Shown: piece by piece, positions 43,847 to 52,663 of the stretch | Layout of the letters: each line of letters begins with the position of its first letter | How positions within the stretch are numbered: position 1 is the stretch's first letter | Source: Ignavibacteriota bacterium | Lineage (GTDB): Bacteria > Bacteroidota > Ignavibacteria > Ignavibacteriales > Melioribacteraceae | Length of the DNA: 64,000 nt | Reading direction: 5' to 3' | Assembly (NCBI GenBank): GCA_013112585.1 | Contig: JABFGH010000015.1 | Coordinates: 1-64,000 of the forward strand | Made by a program: the position numbers and the translations under genes | The notes under the pieces: generated by a model | The model's database searches: none | The model's input: the letters and a program-made list of their open reading frames with translations, nothing else | What the model was told of the DNA's origin: nothing

Positions 43847-43998
43847 TAGATAGCGGTCTCGGCTATGAGTAGTTGCGTGGGTTAGCACTAAACTTTGCAA
43901 GTACACACTAGGCTGAAAATCCGCAAGGATTTTCAGAAGTAGGCGAGAACGAGCAATTACTTACCCGCCTGCTGCGGGCAGGTAGCCATTGTTGGCTG
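43847..43998 (-). repeat. attC-like palindrome S5 with nested GC palindrome
   Basis: Left arm AGCGGTCTCGGCTATGAGTA then GTTGCGTGG (43852-43880) pairs with GAGCAATTACTTA and TAGCCATTGTTGGCTG (43951-43998). The right arm is interrupted by CCCGCCTGCTGCGGGCAGG (43964-43982), a member of the dispersed GC-rich palindrome family. An inner CTGAAAATCC/GGATTTTCAG hairpin lies at 43913-43936. It follows the NTF2-like gene. The core position has C in place of T (CG|CTATC). Confidence 0.7.
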
Positions 43999-44026
43999 CT
44001 GTGTTTTTATTTCATCTTTAATTTTA

Positions 44027-44506
44027 CTAATTCTTAATACGTACTGATACATAAGAGCCGTTCAATATTTTCCAATTTCCATCTTCTTTAATTAGTGTGA
44101 AGTAGTCTAAATTATTATTTCTTGGCTCACCATTTATGGTGAAAATTGCATCAGCTCTTACAAATGCTAACATTCCCATTTCCATATGGACTGTAAAATC
44201 AGAAACAGGTTCTGTATATTTTGTTGGGTTATCATAAGATTTTAAGCGCTCCAAAAATTCCTTAATGGTATATGTATTAGTAATCCATTTTCCTTCTCTT
44301 AAAGAAGCTCCATATATGTTAGCCTTATCGCTAAACATTGTCTGTACAGTCTCTATATCGTGATCACCAATAGCAGTTAGAAATTGCGCCACTAAATTTT
44401 TAACAGCAGCTTTTTCAGATTCTATATCAAATTCTTTAGTTGTCTGTTGGGCAGAAGCTAATGAACAAATTATGAGTGCAATTAATAGTGTAAATATTTT
44501 TTTCAT
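44027..44506 (-). CDS. Exported NTF2/SnoaL-like (DUF4440-type) protein
   Basis: A 159-aa protein with a signal peptide ending SLASAQ. The rest has the NTF2-like cone fold pattern: EKAAVKNLVAQFLTAIGDHDIETVQTMFSD, then DFTVHMEMGMLAFVRADAIF and the closing WKILNGSYV strand. Catalytic residues are not evident, so ligand binding or unknown function. Single-gene cassette between S5 and S6. Confidence 0.75.
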   Translation of the reverse strand: MKKIFTLLIALIICSLASAQQTTKEFDIESEKAAVKNLVAQFLTAIGDHDIETVQTMFSDKANIYGASLREGKWITNTYTIKEFLERLKSYDNPTKYTEPVSDFTVHMEMGMLAFVRADAIFTINGEPRNNNLDYFTLIKEDGNWKILNGSYVSVRIKN

Positions 44507-44548
44507 TTCGCCTTTTGTTTAATTGAATTAAAGTTTGTTCAGCATTGG

Positions 44549-44679
44549 GCACAACGGTGAGTATAAGAATAGTAGCGGATTTGATGCACTTACTTTTCGG
44601 CTTGACATCGTCGTTTGATTTAAAATTTTCATTTTTGATTAAGCGATTTAAACGCTATTATTTTTATACAATGTTGTGC
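44549..44679 (-). repeat. attC-like palindrome S6
   Basis: GGCACAACGGTGAGTATAAG then AATAGTAGCGG (44549-44578) pairs with AACGCTATTATTTTTATACA then ATGTTGTGC (44651-44679). On the minus strand the outer box GCACAAC complements TTGTGC, the first bases of the DUF6090 cassette after attI-like A. The far core is CG|TTGTGCC. The stem starts 13 bases after the DUF6090 stop. Confidence 0.72.
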
Positions 44680-44691
44680 TTTCGTTATTTT

Positions 44692-45420
44692 TTATTTTTT
44701 CTCGTTTAAATAGATGCTTATTTGTGATAGAAGATTATCAATGTCCTCAATTGTTTTCTTATACCATTTTATTTGATTTGATTCTAATGTAATTATTCGG
44801 TAGTGGACCAAATTTTTAAAGTACGAATCATTCCAAATTAATTTAATGTTTCTAGGTTTGGCATATTCTTTAAATGTAAGATTTGTAAAATTTTCTAAAA
44901 AATATGGTCTATTTACTTGATTTACACTTCGCTCGTTGTTGAGAAGGTCTATTAAAACCTTATAGTTGCCCTCAAATAGGTTTACAACAGCTGACCTTAT
45001 TTTGTCATCTTTTAAAGCCTGAAGTCCTGATGCTTTCAAGTCTTCATAAAAGGCGGTATTTACACGCTCAAACCTAAACCCATAAACCTTTCCAAACAGT
45101 TCATTTATATCAGACTTATAATTATTTTCCGGATAGTTTAGAAGAGAATCGAGTCTATATAAACCTTTTAGATCAACAGAATCTTTTTGTAAAGCGTTTT
45201 CCAAAATTGATTTATCTAATTTTAATCCAACAGATAACTCTTTCAAAATATCTCTTTCTTTTTTGGATGCAATTTTATTAGAGTTCCAATTATTGACTTG
45301 AAGTGCTAAAAGAATCCCAATCATTACAAGAATAACTTCTCCAATCGCATAAAGTAGATACTTGCTGAATTTATTTTCAGAGAGTAGTCTTTGCCTTATT
45401 CTTCGAAAAAACTTATTCAT
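44692..45420 (-). CDS. DUF6090 family membrane protein
   Basis: A 242-aa protein of the DUF6090 type, common in Bacteroidota cassettes: basic start MNKFFRRIRQRLLSENKFSK, one membrane helix (YAIGEVILVMIGILLALQV) followed immediately by NNWN, then a coiled-coil-rich extramembrane domain (KKERDILKELSVGL). Function is unknown. It is the first cassette next to attI-like site A. Confidence 0.78.
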   Translation of the reverse strand: MNKFFRRIRQRLLSENKFSKYLLYAIGEVILVMIGILLALQVNNWNSNKIASKKERDILKELSVGLKLDKSILENALQKDSVDLKGLYRLDSLLNYPENNYKSDINELFGKVYGFRFERVNTAFYEDLKASGLQALKDDKIRSAVVNLFEGNYKVLIDLLNNERSVNQVNRPYFLENFTNLTFKEYAKPRNIKLIWNDSYFKNLVHYRIITLESNQIKWYKKTIEDIDNLLSQISIYLNEKK

Positions 45421-45442
45421 TGGTCATTGGTTGGTTATAATG

Positions 45443-45510
45443 AAGCACAACATCCCGATACACACAATATATATATAACGGGACTATATGTTATATTCAG
45501 TTGTTTATAC
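45443..45510 (-). other. attI-like site A
   Basis: GCACAACATCCCGATACAC followed by AATATATATATAACGGGACT and ATATGTTAT can form a loose AACAT..CCCG / CGGGACTATATGTT stem. It is similar to site B (54943-55010), which shares AACATCCC, ATACACAC and GGGACTA.ATGTTAT in the same order. On the minus strand the sequence GGGATG|TTGTGC marks the point where the first cassette would join. It lies between the first cassette and a divergent recombinase remnant. Confidence 0.55.
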
Positions 45511-45532
45511 TAAGCAATCTAAAATATTATAT

Positions 45533-45632
45533 ATGAAAAGACAAGAAATTATAGATAAGTTCATCAACAGCTAAGTATTGTAATCTGTTCTGATCAGACT
45601 ATTAAAAGTTATTCATTGCGAGGAACACATGA
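45533..45632 (+). pseudogene. Tyrosine recombinase N-terminal remnant A
   Basis: ATG at 45533 begins MKRQEIIDKFINS then stops. After frame changes the next bases read SDQTIKSYSLR, matching the N-terminal SAM-like domain of tyrosine recombinases (SxxTIKxY). No catalytic domain with the R-H-R-Y residues follows before rtcB. It reads away from the minus-strand cassettes, as an integron integrase does. The 26-base leader AATCTAAAATATTATATATG is shared with remnant B. 45633-45813 holds nothing else recognisable apart from a TTGACT near the rtcB leader. Confidence 0.55.
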
Positions 45633-45813
45633 TAATGTAATGTTGGAAGTGTCCCCTTCGACAGGTATCTATTGACTAATTTTGCTATCTTCAGTTATTA
45701 AATAACAATAGAACAAATCAATCAATAATGAAAACCAATTTCCTGTTTTAGCAGTGCTATTCTCTATCAGCTTGGAAGCCGGCACTTAATTATTATAATG
45801 TAAATCACAAAAA

Positions 45814-46974
45814 ATGAAACAAGTAATAACAAGCGAACGCATACCAATTAAACTATGGCTAGAAGATCTGGACGAGGCAGCGCTGAACCAGGCGAAGAAC
45901 CTTGCCAACTTACCCTTTGCCCATAAGCACATTGCCATCATGCCCGACAGCCACGTGGGCTACGGAATGCCTATCGGATCGATACTGGCTACAAAAAAGA
46001 CGGTAGTACCCAATGCAGTGGGAGTGGATATCGGCTGTGGAATGTGTGCCCTGCGAACAGAAATCCGGGAATTGGAAAGCAAAGATCTAAAGGAAATTTT
46101 TAGCAAGGCACGCAAACGCATACCACTCGGGTTTAATTGGCACGAGGAATCTCAGGACATAAACCTTATGCCGAAAGGGCACGAGGAATTACCGATCGTG
46201 AAGAACCAGTTTGCCAAAGCGCTGAAGCAAGTCGGTAGTCTGGGCGGGGGCAACCACTTCATTGAGCTGCAAAAAGGTTCCGATGGATATGTGTGGGTGA
46301 TGGTTCACTCCGGCAGCCGCAACCTGGGCTATACCGTGGCAAAACATTATAACGAGACTGCCATCAAACTGAATGAACTCTATCATTCAGTAGTTAACAA
46401 AGAAATAGATCTGGCGTTCCTTCCTATTGAAACGCCCGAAGCAAAGCATTACATCGCGGAGATGAACTACTGTATTGAGTTTGCCTTTGCTAACCGCAAG
46501 TTAATGATGAAGCGCATGATTGAATCGATGACCGAAGTGAAAGGATCGTTTGAGACAGGCGAACTCATCAATAAACCACACAACTTTGCCGCGTGGGAAA
46601 ACCATTATGGTGAGAATGTGCTGGTCCACCGGAAAGGAGCCACCCGTGCGTTTAAGGACGAGCCGGGCATGATCCCCGGATCGCAGGGAACGCATTCATA
46701 CATCGTACGTGGACTCGGTAACGCCAAGAGCTTTATGTCATGCGCACATGGTGCGGGCAGAGAAATGGGCAGACGGCAGGCACAGCGCGAACTGGATCTG
46801 GAAAAAGAAAAAGCTCGTTTAGATGAAAAGGGCATTGTGCACGCCATACGTCACACAAGAGACCTGGACGAAGCGCCGGGAGCCTACAAAGACATCAACG
46901 AAGTAATGGCTAACCAAAAGGATTTAGCCGAGATTGTGGTGCAGTTAAAACCTTTGGGAGTGCTTAAAGGGTAG
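45814..46974 (+). CDS. rtcB: RtcB-type RNA ligase
   Basis: A 386-aa RtcB family protein. It contains AVGVDIGCGMCALRTE (manganese Asp and Cys), the GSLGGGNHFIE loop, HSGSRNLG and SCAHGAGREMGRRQA, which carries the histidine that takes up GMP. RtcB joins 2',3'-cyclic phosphate or 3'-phosphate to 5'-OH RNA ends and serves in tRNA or rRNA repair. Its codons are much richer in GC than those of neighbours (for example GACGAGGCAGCGCTGAAC), suggesting recent transfer. No archease or RtcR gene is adjacent. It is the only plus-strand gene in the 37-55 kb interval. Confidence 0.9.
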   Translation: MKQVITSERIPIKLWLEDLDEAALNQAKNLANLPFAHKHIAIMPDSHVGYGMPIGSILATKKTVVPNAVGVDIGCGMCALRTEIRELESKDLKEIFSKARKRIPLGFNWHEESQDINLMPKGHEELPIVKNQFAKALKQVGSLGGGNHFIELQKGSDGYVWVMVHSGSRNLGYTVAKHYNETAIKLNELYHSVVNKEIDLAFLPIETPEAKHYIAEMNYCIEFAFANRKLMMKRMIESMTEVKGSFETGELINKPHNFAAWENHYGENVLVHRKGATRAFKDEPGMIPGSQGTHSYIVRGLGNAKSFMSCAHGAGREMGRRQAQRELDLEKEKARLDEKGIVHAIRHTRDLDEAPGAYKDINEVMANQKDLAEIVVQLKPLGVLKG

Positions 46975-47007
46975 AATGATTAGAGAGACTTTAATCAACC
47001 CCTACGA

Positions 47008-47646
47008 TCAACTATCCCACTCCGCCCGAATTTCTACCATAAGTTCATCATACCGTTTTACTAATTCTGCGGATATTTTCTTAGACGATTCGTGTAATTT
47101 TTTTAATTGCAGCGAGAAAAAAATGTTGAACAGACCTGCAAACATGAAACTTAAGGCTACTAATACGACAACACTTAATCCTGCAAAAAGCGGATTCCAA
47201 ATAAGAATGAATGATATGATTGTACCAATAATGCCTATGACTAAAAGCCCACCCCATTTTTTGCTGCCATATTTTTTAACATCCAGGGCAAAACCAATCG
47301 TTGAAATAGAACGAAATAGGATTACGAAACCGATATAAAAAGCTAAAGCGGTTATTGACAATTTAGGATTTAGTAATAATAAAATTCCTACAATTAAAGT
47401 GACGATGCCGAATGCCAAAGACCAACCCCAATTATCTAATTGGTCTTTATTAATTAAAGAAAAAATAATTTCTGAAAGTCCGACGAATAAAAATGTCAAT
47501 GAAAATAGTAAAGATAACGCCAAGAGAGAGCCTGACGGCGAAGCAAATACTACAATACTGACAATTACAAAGAAAATTCCCACAAGTAGAGGAATGTACC
47601 AATGTTTAATAGTGTTTTTAATTGTTTTTAAGAATGAAGTTTCCAT
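47008..47646 (-). CDS. DUF308 (HdeD-like) membrane protein
   Basis: A 212-aa protein with six predicted membrane helices arranged in pairs, as in HdeD. Repeated short motifs such as GLSEIIFSLINKDQLDNWGW and GIVTLIVGILLLLNPKLSI support the family. HdeD is associated with acid resistance in enterobacteria; function here is unknown. It lies 72 bases downstream of the SDR gene on the same strand, in a block of stress genes. Confidence 0.8.
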   Translation of the reverse strand: METSFLKTIKNTIKHWYIPLLVGIFFVIVSIVVFASPSGSLLALSLLFSLTFLFVGLSEIIFSLINKDQLDNWGWSLAFGIVTLIVGILLLLNPKLSITALAFYIGFVILFRSISTIGFALDVKKYGSKKWGGLLVIGIIGTIISFILIWNPLFAGLSVVVLVALSFMFAGLFNIFFSLQLKKLHESSKKISAELVKRYDELMVEIRAEWDS

Positions 47647-47718
47647 GAATACCTTTTTAATAGTTAATAATTTTATTTAAAAATTAGAGCATTCAACTTT
47701 TATATTTCTGCAGGGTGT

Positions 47719-48531
47719 TTACCCCATTTTTTTGATATTATGAACAACTCCTCCATCTACTAAAATATCTGTACTAGTTATAAAACGCGCGGCATCACTT
47801 GCTAAAAAGTAAACTACATCTGCAATATCTTCCGGCTTGCCGTTACGTTTTAAAGGTGTAGCTTGTCTTATCTTCTCCATGTGATCAGGGTGTTCTTCTG
47901 CTGCTTTTAGTGCCATGGGTGTTTCAATAACGCCGGGTGATACAGATACAATTCTCGCCCCTTTTCCACCCCATTTATCAGCATTTTTATGTGTTAATAA
48001 CTGCACCCCTCGTTTTGCAAAATTGTACATCATGTCTGAATCGTTATTCACAAACCGACTCACAATGTCAAAAGATTCCGGTGCTTGCGGATTTGTAAGT
48101 GCTTCATCATATTCTTTGTTGGCAGGAACTGTATGAGCCATCATTGAAGAAATCAATATCGCTGCCGAATCTTTAACAGCAAGTTTATAAAAAGCATCTA
48201 CTAAAAGTTCGGTTGCAATTAAATCTATAGTATAAACTTTTTTTAAATTTTTAACTGCTCCACTTATTCCGGCAGTATGAATTAATGTTTTTAACGAACC
48301 TTTATCAGCAACATATTCGATCAGTTTGTCAATATCATTTTTATCAGTAATATCACAGGCAATTCCTGAAACATCAAATCCTTCTTCTGATAATATTTCT
48401 ACTGTCTCATCAACCTTTTCTTGCAGATAATCCGTTATAATTATTGGCTGATTTTTAAAAGCCCGGGCACAAGCCTGCCCTATACCTCCAACCCCACCTG
48501 TAATTACTATCATGTTTTTTTGAACTTTCAT
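47719..48531 (-). CDS. Short-chain dehydrogenase/reductase
   Basis: A 270-aa classical SDR. The cofactor loop is TGGVGGIGQACA, the catalytic serine pair is in LISSMMAHTV, and the YNFAK (YxxxK) motif is near residue 170, followed by SVSPGVIETPMA. The N-terminal loop suggests NAD(P) preference is not fixed. The substrate is unknown. A 280-bp region upstream holds the short MITE-like copy 3. Confidence 0.85.
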   Translation of the reverse strand: MKVQKNMIVITGGVGGIGQACARAFKNQPIIITDYLQEKVDETVEILSEEGFDVSGIACDITDKNDIDKLIEYVADKGSLKTLIHTAGISGAVKNLKKVYTIDLIATELLVDAFYKLAVKDSAAILISSMMAHTVPANKEYDEALTNPQAPESFDIVSRFVNNDSDMMYNFAKRGVQLLTHKNADKWGGKGARIVSVSPGVIETPMALKAAEEHPDHMEKIRQATPLKRNGKPEDIADVVYFLASDAARFITSTDILVDGGVVHNIKKMG

Positions 48532-48666
48532 TTTAATATTTTTTAAATTTTAATTATTAGTGTCTTGCTATAGCGCCAAAGTCTTAAACTTTAATAATTC
48601 ATTTCTTGAAAGAAAAAACATCGCTCCGATTACGCATATTTATCAATCAATTTATTATTAATAATC

Positions 48667-48762
48667 AACCCGAATTATGCAAAAGAGAAAATTGTACGGT
48701 GCAATCAAAAAGACAATTTTTATTTAGACCTTATAAATTATTTCTAATGCATAATTAGGGTT
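48667..48762 (-). mobile_element. MITE-like repeat, copy 3 (internally deleted)
   Basis: A 96-bp element with 15-bp terminal inverted repeats AACCCGAATTATGCA (48667-48681) and TGCATAATTAGGGTT (48748-48762), one mismatch. Its two halves equal the ends of copy 2 (TTAGAAATAATTTATAAG-like end and CCGTNCAATTTTCTC-like end). The internal 170 bases between ATTGCAC and CCGTGC are missing. It lies between the SDR and hpf genes. Confidence 0.8.
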
Positions 48763-48815
48763 CAAGTACACGCTTTTATTCAATTCAGAATGAGTAAAAT
48801 TATATGAAAAAAATT

Positions 48816-49121
48816 TTATCGCTTTTCCAATTGCCTTTGCAATTTATCTTCTACGCTAGAGAGCAGTGCGTGGAAATTATCTCCATATTCTGAAGCAAAT
48901 GCATCGCTGCCCGGAATGCCGAGACGGATACTCACCTGTTTCTGTTGGGTACTCTTTGCTTTTTTATCTTCCAAATATATATCTGCCCATTCGATCCTGT
49001 TATGAAACCGGCTGAGTCGTGTGATACATTTTCGTATAGTGTCTTTCACGCCGTCATCGATGGTGATATCCACCGCTTCGACGTTTATTTTTATTCCTGT
49101 GATGTTCTCTGTATAGTCCAT
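48816..49121 (-). CDS. hpf: Ribosome hibernation/sigma-54 modulation family protein (HPF-like)
   Basis: A 101-aa short HPF/RaiA-type protein: a beta-alpha-beta-beta-beta-alpha fold begins GIKINVEAVDITIDDGVKDT, with IRKCITRLSRFHNRIEWADIYLEDKKAKS and the final VEDKLQRQLEKR helix. It binds the 30S decoding region and promotes 100S ribosomes in stationary phase. It starts four bases after the catalase stop, so it is coupled to catalase and Dps expression. A decayed copy of its 3' end lies 12 kb downstream at 36779-36836. Confidence 0.8.
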   Translation of the reverse strand: MDYTENITGIKINVEAVDITIDDGVKDTIRKCITRLSRFHNRIEWADIYLEDKKAKSTQQKQVSIRLGIPGSDAFASEYGDNFHALLSSVEDKLQRQLEKR

Positions 49122-49125
49122 AAAC

Positions 49126-50598
49126 TTATCCTTTTAAGATGTCTTTCATTGATAATCCGAGTGCTTTTGCAACACCTTCACCATAGGCGGCATCCGCTTT
49201 ATAGCAATTTTTAACATGTCTTTCTTGAATGAATTTTTCAGTACCGCTCATATCGGCAGCGGTGTTATTGAACAACAATTCTTTCTGCTTATCATTCATG
49301 ATACGAAAAAGATTACCCGGTTGTGTATAATAATCATCATCATCTTCCCTAAATTCGTGATGATCTGCATCTCCTTCCAGGGGTAATGAGGGCTCGGTAA
49401 ACTCCTTCTGTTCTTCCCACTGTTTGTAACTGTTAGGAAAATAATGCAAGGTACTTCCTTCGTTACCATCTACGCGCATTGCACCGTCTCGCGATGCGTT
49501 GTGGAATGGGCATCTGGGTTTGTTTACAGGAATTTGGTAGTGATTGACTCCCAGCCGGTACCGCTGTGCATCGCCATAGGAAAACAAACGAGCCTGCAGC
49601 ATTTTGTCGGGTGAAAAACCTACTCCCGGTACTACATTAGCAGGATTAAAAGCGGCTTGTTCTACATCGGCAAAATAGTTTTCGGGATTTTTGTTCAACT
49701 CCAGTACGCCGACATCGTGCAGGGGATAATCTCCGTGAGGCCAGACCTTGGTTAGATCAAAAGGATTGAACGGGCATTGTTTGGACTGTTCATCGGTCAT
49801 CACCTGTATTTTCATTTTCCATCGCGGGAAGTCGCCTTTCTCAATAGTATCGAATAAATCTCGTTGATGGCTTTCCCTGTCTTCGGCAATGATGGCTCCC
49901 GCTTCTTCATTACTCAGGTTCTCTATTCCCTGCTCGGTTTTAAAGTGAAATTTTACCCAAATGCGTTCGTTGTCGGCATTGATCAAACTGAAAGCATGAC
50001 TGCCGTAGCCGTTCATGTGCCGATATGATTTTGGAATTCCCCTTTCGCTCATTGTGATGGTTACTTGATGCAGCGCTTCCGGCAGCAATGTCCAAAAATC
50101 CCAGTTGTGGTTGGCGCTTCGTAGGTTGGTTTTCGGGTCTCGTTTTACCGCCTTGTTCAGATCGGGGAAACGGTAAGGGTCTCGTAAAAAGAAAACAGGG
50201 GTATTATTTCCCGTAAGGTCCCAATTGCCTTCCTCGGTGTAAAACTTCATGGCAAATCCTCGGATGTCTCTTTCTGCATCGGCAGCACCCCGTTCACCTG
50301 CTACGGTGGAAAACCGTACAAACACTTCGGTTTCTTTCCCAATTTCCGAAAACATTTTTGCCTTGGTATATTTGGAAATATCGTGGGTGACCTTAAAAGT
50401 CCCGAAGGCTCCGGAACCTTTGGCGTGCATCCTTCTTTCGGGAATCACTTCCCGGTCAAAGTGCGCCAGTTTTTCGAGAAACCAAAAATCTTCCATGAGC
50501 ATCGGACCTCTTTTGCCCGCTGTTTTTACGTTTTGATTTTCTGCTATCGGTCTGCCCGACACAGAAAATAATTTCTTCTTATCATCTTTTTTAGCCAT
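49126..50598 (-). CDS. Catalase (monofunctional, clade 3-like)
   Basis: A 490-aa heme catalase that breaks down hydrogen peroxide. The active-site histidine lies in [12 protein letters not shown] and the asparagine in [12 protein letters not shown]. The proximal heme tyrosine lies in [34 protein letters not shown] is the family signature. The short length and lack of a C-terminal flavodoxin-like domain indicate the small-subunit type. It is cytoplasmic; there is no signal peptide. It lies between dps and hpf with gaps of 34 and 4 bases. Confidence 0.93.
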   Translation of the reverse strand: MAKKDDKKKLFSVSGRPIAENQNVKTAGKRGPMLMEDFWFLEKLAHFDREVIPERRMHAKGSGAFGTFKVTHDISKYTKAKMFSEIGKETEVFVRFSTVAGERGAADAERDIRGFAMKFYTEEGNWDLTGNNTPVFFLRDPYRFPDLNKAVKRDPKTNLRSANHNWDFWTLLPEALHQVTITMSERGIPKSYRHMNGYGSHAFSLINADNERIWVKFHFKTEQGIENLSNEEAGAIIAEDRESHQRDLFDTIEKGDFPRWKMKIQVMTDEQSKQCPFNPFDLTKVWPHGDYPLHDVGVLELNKNPENYFADVEQAAFNPANVVPGVGFSPDKMLQARLFSYGDAQRYRLGVNHYQIPVNKPRCPFHNASRDGAMRVDGNEGSTLHYFPNSYKQWEEQKEFTEPSLPLEGDADHHEFREDDDDYYTQPGNLFRIMNDKQKELLFNNTAADMSGTEKFIQERHVKNCYKADAAYGEGVAKALGLSMKDILKG

Positions 50599-50632
50599 AT
50601 CTTTTGCCTTCTTTATAATTTTATAAAAATAA

Positions 50633-51106
50633 TTATTCTAAATATGCAGAATACATCCAGACCAATTTTTCCTGTTCACGAATATAATCGCTCATCAGTG
50701 CATTAGTTCCTTCGTCATCTGCATCTGCGGATAAGTCTAAAATTTCTCGTTGAAGTATGATGATAATTTTTAATGATTCCAGCGTGTCTTTCACATCCTT
50801 TATTCCGTCAGCTACTTCGGAGCTTTCTTCAATTTTTGCATCTTTTTGATAGACTGAGAAATTGTGGTTCGGGGTGTGACCAAGTGTTTGAATTCGTTCT
50901 GCCACTTCATCAATTTTTACAAATAAATCTTCGTAAAGCTCCTGGAATTTATCATGCAGCTCAAAGAATTTATCTCCTTTTATGTTCCAATGATATCCTC
51001 TTATATTCTGATAAAAAATTGAATAATCTGCCAAGAGTTCATTAAGTTTTTCTGCAAGTACTTTCGATTTTTCTACGTCCAAACCGATGGAATTTAATTT
51101 AGCCAT
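50633..51106 (-). CDS. dps: Dps ferritin-like DNA-protection protein
   Basis: A 157-aa four-helix ferritin-like protein. The ferroxidase ligands are visible in [28 protein letters not shown] (His, His, Asp, Glu) and [11 protein letters not shown]. It sequesters iron with peroxide as oxidant and protects DNA. AGAGAGAAG precedes the start. It lies 34 bases upstream of catalase and 39 bases downstream of the alcohol dehydrogenase gene, giving a peroxide-stress transcript bdh-dps-kat-hpf. Confidence 0.9.
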   Translation of the reverse strand: MAKLNSIGLDVEKSKVLAEKLNELLADYSIFYQNIRGYHWNIKGDKFFELHDKFQELYEDLFVKIDEVAERIQTLGHTPNHNFSVYQKDAKIEESSEVADGIKDVKDTLESLKIIIILQREILDLSADADDEGTNALMSDYIREQEKLVWMYSAYLE

Positions 51107-51145
51107 TTTCTTCTCTCTTATTATTTTAGTTTATGTTAAAGTTAA

Positions 51146-52207
51146 TTAGCGGTTGATATCAACCAATATCTTTACTTCTGAAGGGTCTTTGGTCAATGCC
51201 TCAAAACCCTTTTCTACAATCTCATCTAATGAGATTATGCTGGTAATTAGTTTTTCTACAGGTAATCTTCCGCTATTGATTAAAGCAATTACCTGGGGGA
51301 AAATGTTGCGATAGGCAGCTGTTCCTTTTATAGTCAATTCTCTTAAAGTTTGATTTAATGCATTGTGAGTCACTTCTTTAGCAAAAAGAGCAACCAATAT
51401 GGCTGTGCCCCCATTACGCAGACTGTTAATGCCCGTATCAAAAGAAGCCTGTACACCGGCGGCATCAATAAAAATATCAACACCATAACCCGTTACCTCT
51501 TTAATCTTTTGAGGAATATCTTTGTCTCTTGCATCAAAGGTGTGAGTAGCTCCTATTTCTTCTGCTTTTTTTAATCTATTCTTTGAGATGTCAGTCACAA
51601 AAATTTTGGAAGCGCCGGTGGCTAATGCAACCTGAACGGTGAGCAAACCAATAGGACCCGCTCCGGTAACTAAAACCGTGTCGCCCATTTTCATTCCGCT
51701 TTGATGAATTGCGTATGCTGCAACAGCGGCAGGCTCCACAATGGCAGCTTGTTCAAAAGTCATATTGTCGGGCATTTTATGCACCATATAGTCTTCAACC
51801 ACAACATATTTAGCAAACGCGCCATTTGCAGTTAATCCAACAAACCCCAAAGGCTCGGAAAGATTATATTCTCCCGACGCAATAAAGCGGCTGTCCGGAT
51901 TTCTAAAAATAGGTTCTACTGTTACCCTGTCGCCCTTTTTTACCCTTTTGATATTCTTTCCTACTTCAACTACAATTCCCGAAAACTCGTGCCCGAGTGT
52001 AGTAGTTCCCTGATGCCCATTAAGCAGGTATGGTTTTTCCACAGGTATCAGTTGAGGTCCGTGGGTGTATTCATGCAGGTCGGAACCGCAAATTCCGGTG
52101 AACTTCACCTCGATTTTAATCTGATTGTCATTGGGTGCGGGAACGGTTGTTTCTTCTACTCTGATATCTTTTGCAGCATACCAGCGGGCTGCTTTCATTT
52201 TTTCCAT
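51146..52207 (-). CDS. Zinc-dependent 2,3-butanediol-dehydrogenase-like enzyme
   Basis: A 353-aa medium-chain dehydrogenase. The catalytic zinc site is in GICGSDLHEY and GHEFSGIVVEVG, while the cofactor loop is GAGPIGLLTVQVALATGAS. EPLGFVGLTANGAFAKYV and the lack of the four-cysteine structural zinc lobe fit the (R,R)-butanediol/threonine dehydrogenase branch. The precise substrate is uncertain. It heads the bdh-dps-kat-hpf run. Confidence 0.8.
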   Translation of the reverse strand: MEKMKAARWYAAKDIRVEETTVPAPNDNQIKIEVKFTGICGSDLHEYTHGPQLIPVEKPYLLNGHQGTTTLGHEFSGIVVEVGKNIKRVKKGDRVTVEPIFRNPDSRFIASGEYNLSEPLGFVGLTANGAFAKYVVVEDYMVHKMPDNMTFEQAAIVEPAAVAAYAIHQSGMKMGDTVLVTGAGPIGLLTVQVALATGASKIFVTDISKNRLKKAEEIGATHTFDARDKDIPQKIKEVTGYGVDIFIDAAGVQASFDTGINSLRNGGTAILVALFAKEVTHNALNQTLRELTIKGTAAYRNIFPQVIALINSGRLPVEKLITSIISLDEIVEKGFEALTKDPSEVKILVDINR

Positions 52208-52269
52208 AATATTCTTTCTTTAAATGTTACAGAAATAGTTGATTTTTTGTGAATCTATTGTCTTTGGGT

Positions 52270-52340
52270 GGTACAACGGTCATGTATATGAAAGTAGCGT
52301 TTAGATAAACGCAAACTCATTAAGTATAGCAAATGTTATG
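52270..52340 (-). repeat. attC-like palindrome S7
   Basis: GGTACAACGGTCATGTATATG then AAAGTAGCG (52270-52299) pairs loosely with CGCAAACTCATTAAGTATAG then CAAATGTTATG (52310-52340). The inner TTTA/TAAA closes a short loop. The far core is CG|TTGTACC. Its outer box does not complement the start of the hutG cassette, so the site may be chimeric. 52341-52663 holds only a 33-codon minus-strand remnant (52506-52607, GIYQQLTMHQIPGELLES) of unknown origin. Confidence 0.55.
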
Positions 52341-52663
52341 AAAAAAGGCAAGTTTTTTAATTTTTTGCGGTTTTTGCTGTTATTTGTCTGCGGTCATCCA
52401 TACAATATTTTGGTATCTAATGATTTTTGTCCCACTTCAACAACAGACTCACGAAGTAATAAAAAAACCATTTTCATCATCGAATTTTGATAACTCAATA
52501 CGAATTTATCCCCAAGTGGCGGCTATTTCACTCTCCAACAATTCACCAGGTATTTGATGCATGGTCAGTTGCTGATAAATGCCCGTTTGAATTAATGCTC
52601 TTAAATGCTCTCAGCCGTAGTATTGGGTTGTTCTCTTGTTGCTGTTTTTATTCTGATTTCTAA

